Shown piece by piece: positions 56,356 through 64,000 of a stretch of 64,000 bases of DNA. The notes under the pieces were generated by a model, which was not told the origin of the DNA, did no database searches, and worked only from the letters and a program-made list of their open reading frames with translations. This DNA comes from Bog-756 sp963745955. Lineage in GTDB: Bacteria > Actinomycetota > Acidimicrobiia > Acidimicrobiales > RAAP-2. The stretch's first letter is position 1. Every line of letters starts with the position of its first letter. A program made the position numbers and the translations under genes. The stretch covers positions 62,001 through 126,000 of the forward strand of contig CAVUZI010000005.1 of assembly GCA_963745955.1 (NCBI GenBank). The letters are read 5' to 3'.

Positions 56356-56904
56356 TCAGGTGATCGGCGATCCGTCAGGGCCATGGTTCTCGTCACCGGT
56401 CGGGTTGGCGCCGCCGTGTCCGGCGGGGTGGTCTTCGGTGGGGGACGTCCCGTGGGTCTCGGTGTCCTCCTGATCGTCTTCGTCGTCGAACTCGTCCGCC
56501 GAGGTGGCCTCGGCGACGTCCGAGTGCTCGTCCTCGTACTCGCCGTCGTACTCGCCGTCGTCGGACAGGTCCTCGTCCGGTTCGGTGGCCTCGGGCTCCT
56601 CCAGCTTGCGGAGCACGTACTGCCTGAGCACCACGAACGAGGCGCCGACACTCGTCTCCAAGGTCACCCGATCGTCCTCGATGTCGATGATGTGGCCGAC
56701 GATGCCGCCCGCGGTGAGCACTTCGTCGCCCACGTCGAAGCTCTTGGTCTGCTCCCGGACCGCCTTGGCCTTGCGCTGTTGCGGGCGGTAGATGAGGAAG
56801 TAGAAGCCGGCCGCGATGATCACGAAGATCAAGAGCGCCGGGCTCCCGCTCGACTTCTTCGCCGCAGCAGCCGCGAGGGTGGGGAGGACCAGGGCAGCCA
56901 TCAT
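56356..56904 (-). CDS. yajC: Preprotein translocase subunit YajC
   Basis: A 182-residue protein: single TM helix (ALLIFVIIAAGFYFLIYRPQ) followed by the YajC core QQRKAKAVREQTKSFDVGDE, VLTAGGIVGHIIDIEDDRVT and ETSVGASFVVLRQYV. The C-terminal 80 residues are very acidic (Asp/Glu-rich, HSDVAEATSADEFDDEDD), an extension longer than in typical YajC (about 110 residues). Two ATG codons are adjacent at the start. Upstream of secD in the same unit. Confidence 0.92.
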   Translation of the reverse strand: MMAALVLPTLAAAAAKKSSGSPALLIFVIIAAGFYFLIYRPQQRKAKAVREQTKSFDVGDEVLTAGGIVGHIIDIEDDRVTLETSVGASFVVLRQYVLRKLEEPEATEPDEDLSDDGEYDGEYEDEHSDVAEATSADEFDDEDDQEDTETHGTSPTEDHPAGHGGANPTGDENHGPDGSPIT

Positions 56905-56945
56905 CGGAGATCACGGAAGGGGTCGGAGGTGGGCACAGCGTTCCG

Positions 56946-56951
56946 ACTCTA
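56946..56951 (-). promoter_or_regulatory. Putative -10 box upstream of yajC
   Basis: Minus-strand TAGAGT, about 41 bases before the yajC ATG, so unlike many others here this transcript would have a leader. Weak evidence. Confidence 0.3.
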
Positions 56952-56984
56952 GCCCAGGGCATCCCGGATGAGATGCCGCCGCCC

Positions 56985-58100
56985 TCAGGCCGTCCACACC
57001 TCCGCCGTCCGCACCCGCAGTTCGTCGAAGCGCCCGTGCTCGATCGCCGTGCGGGCCTCGGCCATCAATCCGAGCACAAAAGCCAGGTTGTGGATGCTGA
57101 GCAGGCGCCAGGCGGTGGGCTCCCCCACCACCAGCAGGTGGCGCAGATACCCCCTCGACCAGCGCGCACAGGTCGAACAGCGGCAGGCCGCGTCGAGGGG
57201 CCCGTCGTCACGCGCGTGCACAGCGTTGCGGAGGTTGAGGCGACCCGTGCTGGTCAGCATGGCCCCGTGCCTGGCCTGACGGGTGGGGGCCACGCAGTCG
57301 AACTGGTCGACCCCGAGGGCGATCGCTTCCATCAGTCCCACCGGATCCCCCACCCCCATCAGGTACCGGGGGCGGTCGGCGGGCAGATGGGGCACGGTGG
57401 CGGCCAGGGCCTCGAGCATGGCGGGGCGGGGCTCGCCCACCGACAGGCCCCCGATCCCGTACCCGTCGAAGCCGAGCTCGACGGTCCGCCGGGCGCTTTC
57501 CGCCCGCAGGCCCGGATCGGTGCCCCCCTGCACGATCCCGAAGAGGGCCTGGCCCTCCGGTCTGGCATCGAGCCGGTCATGGCACACAGCCGCCCGGGCG
57601 GCCCACGCCGCCGTCCGCTCGACGGCCTCCCGGAGGGCCTCGGTCGGCGCCGGCAGGGTGGCGCACACGTCGAGCACCATCTGGATGTCGGCACCGATGA
57701 GGCCCTGGGCGACGACGGCGGATTCGGGGGTGAGCCGGACACGCTGGCCGTCGTAGACCGACGCGAAGGTGACGCCGTCGTCGTCGACCGTCGGTCGCAA
57801 CGAGTGGACCTGGTAGCCGCCGGAATCGGTCAGGGTGTGACCGGACCACCCTGCGAAGCGGTGCAGGCCACCGAGGGCGGCGACGGTGGCCGCGCCGGGA
57901 CGGAGCATCAGGTGGTAGGTGTTGGCCAGCACCGTCTCGACCCCCAGCACGTCGAGGTCGGCACTGTCCAGGGCCTTGACCGCCCCCCGGGTGCCCACGG
58001 GCATGAACGCGGGGATCGAGTAGGTGCCCCGACAGGTGTGCACCAGCCCGGTCCGCGCCGCGCCGTCGGTGGAGGTGATCTCGACCCGGATCCGGTTCAT
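56985..58100 (-). CDS. tgt: tRNA-guanine transglycosylase
   Basis: Intact 371 residues. Inserts preQ1 at tRNA position 34. PAFMPVGTRGAVKALDSADL, LANTYHLMLRPGAATVAALG, LTDSGGYQVHSL (catalytic Asp), GIVQGGTDPGLRAESAR, GYGIGGLSVGEP, YLMGVGDPVGLMEAIALGVD (second Asp), and the zinc site DAACRCSTCARWSRGYLRH. The ATG at 58100 overlaps the queA stop by 4 bases. An upstream in-frame extension is the antisense/queA overlap and is rejected. Confidence 0.95.
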   Translation of the reverse strand: MNRIRVEITSTDGAARTGLVHTCRGTYSIPAFMPVGTRGAVKALDSADLDVLGVETVLANTYHLMLRPGAATVAALGGLHRFAGWSGHTLTDSGGYQVHSLRPTVDDDGVTFASVYDGQRVRLTPESAVVAQGLIGADIQMVLDVCATLPAPTEALREAVERTAAWAARAAVCHDRLDARPEGQALFGIVQGGTDPGLRAESARRTVELGFDGYGIGGLSVGEPRPAMLEALAATVPHLPADRPRYLMGVGDPVGLMEAIALGVDQFDCVAPTRQARHGAMLTSTGRLNLRNAVHARDDGPLDAACRCSTCARWSRGYLRHLLVVGEPTAWRLLSIHNLAFVLGLMAEARTAIEHGRFDELRVRTAEVWTA

Positions 58101-59198
58101 CCCGGACCGCGGCGGTGGGAACCACGGCCCACCACCATGGCGTCGCCGAAGGAGAGGAACCGGTACCGCTCGGCCATGGCCGTGGCGTAGAGCTGGCGCC
58201 ACACCGGTCCGCAGAAGGCCTCGACCAACAACAGCAGGCTCGACCGCGGCAGGTGGAAGTTGGTGACCAGTACGTCGACCACGGAGAAGTCGTAGTGGCC
58301 ATGGATGTAGAGATCGGTCCGGCCGCTCAGCACCCCGGTGGCGGCCGCGGTTTCGACGGCCCGCACCGCCGTCGTCCCCACCGCCACCACCCGATCGGCA
58401 TCGGCGCAGGCGGCCATGGTGGCGGCGGGGACCGAGTAACGCTCGGAGTGGATCACATGCTCCTCGGCGGTGGGGGCGGTCACCGGTCGGAAGGTGTCGA
58501 GGCCGATGGCGAGGTCCACCCCGACGACGGTCGCCCCGGCGCCACGGCAGGCGTCGAGGAGCTCCGGGGTGAAGTGCAGTCCGGCGGTGGGGGCGGCCAC
58601 CGACTGTTCGCCCAGGCTCCGCGACCTCGAGTACACCGTCTGGTAGCGGTCCGGATCACCGAGGCCGCGGTGGATGTAGGGCGGCAGCGGCACCCGGCCG
58701 GCGCGCTCCACCACCGAAGGGTCGATGAGCCTGACCAGGCGCCGGCCGTCGTCGGCCCCGGATGGCGCGGCCCCGACCTCCAGCACCGGCGGCCCGGACA
58801 CCGCTTCGAACAGTAGGCGTGGGGTCGGGCAACCGCCGAGCGGGACGGACGAGTGCTTCCCACACCACGGCGGCGCTGTCCACCGGCTCGAGCAGGAGGA
58901 CCTCGGCGTGCCCGCCGGTGGCCTTGACCAGATCCAGTCGGGCGGGCAGCACCCGGGTCTCGTTGACGACCACCACATCGCCGGGTCGCAGCAGCCGGGG
59001 GAGGTCGGCCACGGTCGCATGCCCGACGGCTCCGTCACCGGTCAGGCCGGGGTCGACCAGCAGGCGGGCCGCGCTCCGCGGCTCGATCGGCTCCTGGGCG
59101 ATGAGGTGTTCGGGGAGGCCGTAGTCGTACGCGTCCATGGGTACCCCGGCCGGGACGCCTGGGTGCCGGAGGACCGGGTCCGAGATGAGCTCCGACAT
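58097..59198 (-). CDS. queA: S-adenosylmethionine:tRNA ribosyltransferase-isomerase QueA (frameshifted)
   Basis: Converts preQ1-tRNA to epoxyqueuosine-tRNA. The N-terminal frame has MDAYDYGLPEHLIAQEPIEP, GDVVVVNETRVLPARL; one extra base near 58826 leads to LLFEAVSGPPVLEVG, VPLPPYIHRGLGDPDRYQTV, AAPTAGLHFTPELLD, VTAPTAEEHVIHSE and VTNFHLPRSSLLLLVEAF. About 367 residues from ATG 59198 (347 from ATG 59138, MDAYDY). Coupled to tgt, so both late queuosine steps are together. Confidence 0.93.
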
Positions 59199-59292
59199 GG
59201 CCACCATGGTGGCAGACCCGGTCGTCCTCCTCGTGTCGATGGCCGATGTCCCGCTGTGGTCGGTCCGGTGCGACCGGGCTCCTCGGGTCAGG

Positions 59293-59370
59293 CCGCCGCA
59301 CCGATCGCTCGCTCCGCCGCACCGATCGCTCAGCCAGCACCAGTCGCTCAGCCAGCACCAGTCGCTCAGA
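59293..59370. repeat. Tandem repeats spanning the ruvB stop codon
   Basis: Two 21-base units (59293-59313, 59314-59334; core CCGCCGCACCGATCGCTC) then two 18-base units (59335-59352, 59353-59370; core CAGCACCAGTCGCTCA). On the minus strand each unit holds GAGCGA preceded by T in the last copies, so copies of the ruvB stop (CTCTGAGCGAC) recur downstream. Confidence 0.8.
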
Positions 59371-60472
59371 GCAGGGTGGACTCGACCGGGCTGAGACCGA
59401 GGTGGGCCCACGCCCGGGGTGCGGCGATGCGGCCGCGGGTGGTGCGCTGGAGCAGCCCCTGCTGGAGGAGGTAGGGCTCGTAGGCATCCTCGATGGTGTC
59501 GGGCTCCTCGCCGATGCACTGCGCCAGGGTGGTGAGGCCCACCGGCCGGCCTGCGAATCGGCGGCACAGCACGTCGAGGATCGACCGGTCGACCTTGTCG
59601 AGGCCGAGCTCGTCCACGCCGAACACCTCGAGACCGGTGACGGCCGCCGCCGAGGTGATCGTCCCCTCGGCCCGGACCTCGACGAAGTCCCGCACCCGGC
59701 GCAGGAGCCGGTTGGCGATGCGCGGGGTGCCCCGTGAGCGCTCCGCGATGCGGCGGGCGCCCTCGACATCGATGGGAACGGCCAGGATGCCGGCGGAACG
59801 GGTGACGATGGCCTGCAGCTCGTCGACGTCGTAGTGGTCGAGGCGGCCGACGAACCCGAACCGGTCGCGTAGCGGACCGGCCACCAGCCCGGTCCTGGTG
59901 GTGGCCCCGACCAGGGTGAAGCGGGGAAGGTCGAGACGGATGCTCCGCGCCGTCGGGCCCTTGCCGATGAGGATGTCCAGCTTGAAGTCCTCCATGGCCG
60001 GATAGAGGATCTCCTCGACCGACCGGTGGAGCCGGTGGATCTCGTCGATGAACAGGACGTCGCCCTCCTGGAGATCGGTGAGGAGTGCGGCCAGATCACC
60101 GGACCGGACGAGCACAGGGCCGGCGGTGATCCTGAGCCCGACTCCCATCTCCGCGGCCACGATCCCGGCCAGGGAGGTCTTCCCCAGACCCGGGGGCCCG
60201 GCGAACAACAGGTGGTCGACCGGTTGCTGCCGTTTCAACGCCGCCTCGATGACGATGCGGAGGTGCTCGGTGAGCTGGCCCTGCCCGACGAACTCGTCGA
60301 GGGTGCGAGGCCTGAGCCCGGCGTCCTCCGCCTCCTCGGCCGGCCCGACCTCCGGATCGACGGGCCGCACCCCACCCGGCCCCCCGTCGGGTGCCCGCGT
60401 GATCCCGCCGGCCGGCGCCGCGGCCGCCGACACGCCGTCCGTCAGCACCTCGCGCCTCGCCTGGGGCGTCAT
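59366..60472 (-). CDS. ruvB: Holliday junction branch migration helicase RuvB
   Basis: Intact 368 residues. RPRTLDEFVGQGQLTEHLRI, Walker A LFAGPPGLGKTSLAG, Walker B DVLFIDEIHRLHRSVEEILY, AMEDFKLDILIGKGPTARSI, sensor LVGATTRTGLV, RDRFGFVGRLDHYDVDEL, and the winged-helix end LQRTTRGRIAAPRAW. The extra ~40-residue Ala/Gly/Pro N-terminus is unconserved. Start overlaps the ruvA stop by 4 bases. Its stop lies in a repeat tract. Confidence 0.96.
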   Translation of the reverse strand: MTPQARREVLTDGVSAAAAPAGGITRAPDGGPGGVRPVDPEVGPAEEAEDAGLRPRTLDEFVGQGQLTEHLRIVIEAALKRQQPVDHLLFAGPPGLGKTSLAGIVAAEMGVGLRITAGPVLVRSGDLAALLTDLQEGDVLFIDEIHRLHRSVEEILYPAMEDFKLDILIGKGPTARSIRLDLPRFTLVGATTRTGLVAGPLRDRFGFVGRLDHYDVDELQAIVTRSAGILAVPIDVEGARRIAERSRGTPRIANRLLRRVRDFVEVRAEGTITSAAAVTGLEVFGVDELGLDKVDRSILDVLCRRFAGRPVGLTTLAQCIGEEPDTIEDAYEPYLLQQGLLQRTTRGRIAAPRAWAHLGLSPVESTLL

Positions 60473-61062
60473 CGATTCCGAGCCAGCTGGCGCAGTGCGC
60501 TACGTACCATCTCCTCGACCGGGTCATCCTCGTCGACCACGTCCATCACCTCGCGGATCTCGTCCGGGCCGTAGCCCAGCTCGACCAGGGCCGCCCGGAC
60601 CTCGCCACGGGGTGATCCCCCGGTACCGCCGCCGCCGGCGTCGCCCCCCAGGGTGGGGAGATCGAGCCGGGCCTTGAGCTCGAGGAGCAGGCGGGCCGCG
60701 GTCTTCTTCCCGACGCCGGGCACCAGGCACAGCGTGTCCACATCGTCTTCGAGTACCGCGGTGGACAGTGCCGCCGGAGACATCGACGACAGAATGGCCA
60801 GGGCCAGTGACGGGCCCACCCCGTGGGCACCGAGCAGGGCCTCGAAACAGCGCCGCTCGTCGGCGTGGGCGAAGCCGAAGAGGACGATGGCGTCCTCCCG
60901 CACGTGGGTGTGCACATGGAGGAAGACCTCACTCCCCTGCCCGCCGAGACTCGCCGACACCGACGTCGGGACCGAGGCCCGGTAGCCCACCCCGCCGACC
61001 TCGACGATGACCTCGCCGGGAGACGGACGGTCGACGAGCACCCCTCGCAACGAACCGATCAC
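60469..61062 (-). CDS. ruvA: Holliday junction branch migration protein RuvA
   Basis: Intact 197 residues. MIGSLRGVLVDRPSPGEVIV (OB fold start), GVGYRASVPTS, HVREDAIVLFGFAHADERRC, GVGPSLALAILSSMSP (HhH1), LCLVPGVGKKTAARLLLELK (HhH2) and the flexible acid linker to the RuvB-binding C-terminus (ALVELGYGPDEIREVMDVVD). Overlaps ruvC and ruvB by 4 bases each. Confidence 0.95.
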   Translation of the reverse strand: MIGSLRGVLVDRPSPGEVIVEVGGVGYRASVPTSVSASLGGQGSEVFLHVHTHVREDAIVLFGFAHADERRCFEALLGAHGVGPSLALAILSSMSPAALSTAVLEDDVDTLCLVPGVGKKTAARLLLELKARLDLPTLGGDAGGGGTGGSPRGEVRAALVELGYGPDEIREVMDVVDEDDPVEEMVRSALRQLARNR

Positions 61063-61569
61063 GGCGCCTCCCCGGTGGCCACGGCCACGGCACGGCGCAG
61101 CGGTTGGGTGGTCAGATGGCAGGCGGCCAGGGCCAGGGCGTCAGCCACGTCGGGCGGACGCGGCGGCTCGGCCAGGCCGAGGACCGAGGCCACCATCCGT
61201 TGCACCTGCTCCTTGGTGGCGCCGCCGTACCCGACCAGTGCCTGCTTCACCTCGTTCGACGTGTACTGGGCCACCTGGCACCCCGATTCGGCCGCGGCCA
61301 CGAGGGCCACGCCGGCGGCCTGACCCGGTGGCCATCGCCGTGCGCGCATTGACCTGGAAGAACACCCGCTCCACGACCACCGACTCGGGTTTGAACTCCG
61401 CCACCAGGGCCCGCAGTTCATCGGCCAGCGTCCGGAGGCGGTCGGGCAGGGGCATGGTGGGTTCGGTGGAGATCACACCGCCGGCCACCGCGGCGAGGGA
61501 CCCGCCCCGGCGGGTGACGACGCCGTACCCGCAACGCGACAGACCGGGATCGATGCCCAGGACGAACAT
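61059..61569 (-). CDS. ruvC: Holliday junction endonuclease RuvC (frameshifted)
   Basis: The N-terminal frame has the first catalytic Asp in VLGIDPGLSRCGYGV and the Glu in VVVERVFFQVNARTAMATG; one extra base near 61323 switches to QAAGVALVAAAESGCQV, SNEVKQALVGYGGATKEQVQ and the last Asp residues in PPDVADALALAACH. Corrected length about 169. A TAGCAT box ends 7 bases before the ATG at 61569, so ruvC-A-B probably has its own leaderless promoter. Confidence 0.93.
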
Positions 61570-61576
61570 GCGTTCG

Positions 61577-61582
61577 ATGCTA
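61577..61582 (-). promoter_or_regulatory. Putative -10 box for ruvCAB
   Basis: Minus-strand TAGCAT, 7 bases before the ruvC ATG; the same hexamer and near-identical spacing as upstream of hisD. No LexA box is obvious. Confidence 0.5.
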
Positions 61583-61650
61583 CCGTGCCCGGGTCGACGG
61601 TGGAGGGATGGCCCGGGATCGGTGACCCGGGGACGGGGTGGCGTCCCTGG

Positions 61651-62400
61651 TCAACCTTCGTAGGCGGCCATCACCGCGTCGGGGATGTCGAAGTTGGAGT
61701 AGACGTTCTGCACGTCGTCGTGGTCGTCGAGGGCCTCGATGAGCCGGAGCACGCGCTTGGCCTCGGACTCGGAGGCGACCTCGACGGCCGAGGTGGGCAC
61801 CATGGTCAGCTCCGACGCACCCGGGTTCAACGACGCCGCCTCCAGCGCGTCGTGGACGGCCACCAGGTCGGCGGGCGCACAGGTGACGGTCCACTGCTCC
61901 CCGTCGTCGCTCAGGTCTTCGGCGCCGGCCTCCATGGCCACCTCGAGGACCTGGTCCTCGTCGAAGGACTTGGGGACGGCGATGACCCCCTTACGCTCGA
62001 ACTGCCAGCTCACCGCGCCGGGCTCGGCCATGCTCCCGCCGTTCTTGTTGAACAGGTTCCGGATCTCCGATCCCGTGCGGTTGCGGTTGTCGGACAGGCA
62101 CTCGACGATCACGGCCACGCCGGCCGGGGCGTAGCCCTCGTAGGAGATCGACTCGTAGCGGACGCCCTCGAGCTCGCCGGAGCCCCGCTTGATGGCCCGC
62201 TCGATGGTGTCGATGGGCACCGAGGCATCCCGGGCCTTGGTGTACATGGTCCGGAGGCTGGCGTTGGCGGTCATGTCGCTCCCGCCCTCGCGGGCGGCCA
62301 CCTCGACCTGGCGGATGATCTTGGCGAACACCTTGGCCCGGGCGGCGTCCTTGGCCCCCTTCTGGTGCTTGGTGGTGGCCCATTTGGAGTGTCCCGACAC
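61651..62400 (-). CDS. YebC/PmpR (TACO1) family protein
   Basis: Intact 249 residues. MSGHSKWATTKHQKGAKDA, ARAKVFAKIIRQVEVAAREG, SLRTMYTKARDASVPIDTIE, YEGYAPAGVAVIVECLSDNR, NRTGSEIRNLFNKNGGSM and YSNFDIPDAVM are textbook. Roles as transcription regulator or translation elongation helper at proline stretches are both reported for the family. GTG start 2 bases after the pdxT stop, with GGGGAGG as ribosome binding site in the pdxT end. Confidence 0.94.
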   Translation of the reverse strand: MSGHSKWATTKHQKGAKDAARAKVFAKIIRQVEVAAREGGSDMTANASLRTMYTKARDASVPIDTIERAIKRGSGELEGVRYESISYEGYAPAGVAVIVECLSDNRNRTGSEIRNLFNKNGGSMAEPGAVSWQFERKGVIAVPKSFDEDQVLEVAMEAGAEDLSDDGEQWTVTCAPADLVAVHDALEAASLNPGASELTMVPTSAVEVASESEAKRVLRLIEALDDHDDVQNVYSNFDIPDAVMAAYEG

Positions 62401-62402
62401 GG

Positions 62403-63042
62403 CTAGTGCCTCCCCTCTTTGGTCATCTCGACGAACAGCTGATGAAGCCTACGGTCGCCCGTCAACTCGGGATGGAACGAGGTGGCTCAGGACCGGGCCC
62501 TGCCGGCAGACGACCGGACGCTGCGGCGGGGGCGGACCGCCGCCACCCTCGTCCCGGCCGTCCCGCGCCGGAGGCAACGTGGCCAGCACGTCGACCTGCG
62601 GGCCGGCCCGCTCGACCACCGGGGCCCGGATGAAGACGGCGTGGACCGGCTCGTCGCCGAGCCCGGACACCGCGATGTCGGACTCGAACGACGCCACCTG
62701 GCGGCCGTACCCGTTCCGGCGGATGGTCAGATCGATGGCCCCGAAGCGCCGCTGGTCGTCACGGCCGTCGAGCACCGTCTCGGCCAACAGGATCATCCCG
62801 GCGCAGGTGCCGAACACCGGGAGCCCCGCGGCCAACGCCTCGGCCAGGGGATCGAACAGGCCGGAGGACTCCAAGAGCATCGACAGGGTGGTCGACTCGC
62901 CACCGGGGATGATCAGCCCCTCGAGCCCGTCGACGTCGGCCCGCTCCCGCACCATCCGGACCCGCTCGCCCAGCGATTCGACCGCGGCCACATGTTCGCG
63001 GACATCACCTTGGAGGGCGAGAACGCCCAGTCCCATCCTCAC
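62403..63042 (-). CDS. pdxT: Pyridoxal 5'-phosphate synthase glutaminase subunit PdxT (frameshifted)
   Basis: Class I glutaminase of the PdxST complex. GVLALQGDVREHVAAV, LIIPGGESTTLSMLLE, PVFGTCAGMILLAE (catalytic Cys) and YGRQVASFESDI lie in the first frame; one extra base near 62487 leads to ATSFHPELTGDRRLHQLFVE, which carries the catalytic His and Glu. Corrected length about 212. Downstream of pdxS by 30 bases and upstream of yebC, a standard actinobacterial order. Confidence 0.93.
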
Positions 63043-63072
63043 CCTCCTCGGCGCGGCCGACCGGGCGGGCGG

Positions 63073-63991
63073 TCACCAGCCACGTTCGGCCAGATGCACC
63101 CCGAGCGTGCCCATCTCCTGACCGGCCATGGCATCGCCGAGGCCGGTCGAGACCTTGGCCACGAGGCCGGCGTCGGTGTAGTGGGCGGTGGCCTCCACGA
63201 TGGCACGGGCCATCCGCGACGGGTTGGCGCTCTTGAAGATCCCCGACCCCACGAACACCGCCTCGGCTCCGAGCTGCATGACGAGCGAGGCGTCGGCCGG
63301 GGTGGCGATCCCGCCGGCGCAGAACAGCGGGACCGGGAGGCGACCGGTGGCGGCGACCTCCTCGACCAGGCCGATGGGTGCGGCCAACTCCTTGGCCCAC
63401 CCGTACCGCTCGGCCGAGTCGGCCTCGGTCACCCGACGGATGTCCCCGAGGATCGACCGCAGGTGCCGGACCGCCTCCACGATGTTGCCGGTCCCTGCCT
63501 CGCCCTTGGAACGGATCATCGCCGCACCCTCCGAGATCCGGCGCAGTGCCTCCCCGAGGTTGGTGGCGCCGCACACGAAGGGCACGTCGTAGACCCACTT
63601 GTCGATGTGGTTGGCCTCGTCGGCCGGGTGTCAGCACCTCGCTCTCGTCGATGTAGTCGACGCCGAGTGCCGCCAGCACCTGGGCTTCGGCGAAGTGGCC
63701 GATGCGGGCCTTGGCCATGACCGGGACCGTCACCGCAGCCTTGATCCCCTCGATCAACGCGGGGTCGCTCATCCGGGCCACCCCGCCGTCGCGCCGGATG
63801 TCGGCCGGCACCCGCTCGAGGGCCATGACCGCCACCGCCCCGGCGTCCTCGGCCACCTTGGCCTGCTCGGCATCGACCACGTCCATCACGACCCCGCCGC
63901 GCAGCATCTCGGCCAGGCCCCGTTTGACCGTGAAGGTGCCGGTCGGACGTTCGTCCCCGGACGTGCGTGCTTCGGTCATCGGGTCACCCAT
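63073..63991 (-). CDS. pdxS: Pyridoxal 5'-phosphate synthase subunit PdxS (frameshifted)
   Basis: TIM-barrel synthase making PLP from ribose 5-phosphate, glyceraldehyde 3-phosphate and ammonia. FTVKRGLAEMLRGGVVMDVV, ALERVPADIRRDGGVARMSD, MAKARIGHFAEAQVLAALGV and DYIDESEVLTP lie in the first frame; one extra base near 63626 leads to VPFVCGATNLGEALRRISEG, AAMIRSKGEAGTGNIVEAV and CAGGIATPADASLVMQLG. About 306 residues. ATG at 63991 (or MTEARTS at 63979). The upstream promoter is outside the window. Confidence 0.94.
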
Positions 63992-64000
63992 GGGGCCATT

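Noticed and set aside
1..64000. Programmed frameshifting as the cause of the split genes
   Set aside because: Sites share no slippery sequence, stop codon or downstream structure, and the affected genes are ordinary housekeeping genes; error is simpler, although the one-sided sign keeps it listed as a finding.
1..64000. tRNA or rRNA genes
   Set aside because: No intergenic stretch shows a T-loop GGTTCGAATCC-like motif with cloverleaf potential or rRNA segments.

Overview
This window is GC-rich bacterial chromosome carrying almost only housekeeping genes. Three things point to an actinobacterium, most likely class Acidimicrobiia: a mycothiol synthase (mshD), the gene run DUF948 - DUF6167-like - alaS - ruvX - mltG - aroE, and a secreted protein with the GYWLVASDGG-type 42-residue repeat that I associate with that class. 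The class assignment is inference. I see no rRNA, tRNA, phage, insertion sequence or CRISPR array.

Layout. 1-2073 (+): 3' end of fabF, then an ABC1/UbiB-type kinase. 2132-5691 (-): trpC-trpF-trpB-trpA. 5916-9170: an SDR enzyme and a CrtC/AttH-like DUF protein on +, converging on an aminoglycoside-phosphotransferase-like kinase on -. 9398-18214 (-): hisD-hisC-hisB-hisH-hisA-hisF, a stand-alone groES-like gene, then hisI-trpE-ygfZ. 18340-22534: small orphan ORF, nth, mshD, a VIT-family transporter, a MaoC hydratase. 22178-25276 (+): a two-HTH MerR regulator leading into menG/ubiE and menF. 25289-35242: alpha/beta hydrolase, polyprenol-phosphate mannose synthase, AI-2E-type permease, LPG-synthase-like flippase, ppk1, two SEDS proteins and a DUF151 nuclease. 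35307-63991 (-): a long run read from the right, pdxS-pdxT-yebC-ruvC-ruvA-ruvB-queA-tgt-yajC-secD-secF-rel-hisS-aspS-rarA-S53 peptidase-capA-DUF948-DUF6167-like-alaS-ruvX-mltG-aroE-rodA.

Most genes are packed tightly, with many ATGA or GTGA overlaps, so translational coupling is probably common. Many transcription-unit starts show a TANNNT box 6-9 bases before the start codon, which suggests widespread leaderless mRNAs.

The window's most striking oddity is reading-frame breakage. About 19 genes, including essential ones (alaS, secF, ruvC, aspS), are split by frameshifts. Nearly all have the same sign: one extra base. The parsimonious reading is insertion-type consensus error, so I annotate each such gene over its full span as one CDS and give the break position. 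The most interesting biology is the S53 peptidase with six near-identical 42-residue repeats at its C-terminus, followed by stop-codon-containing micro-repeats at several gene 3' ends, and a double-HTH MerR regulator coupled to menaquinone genes.
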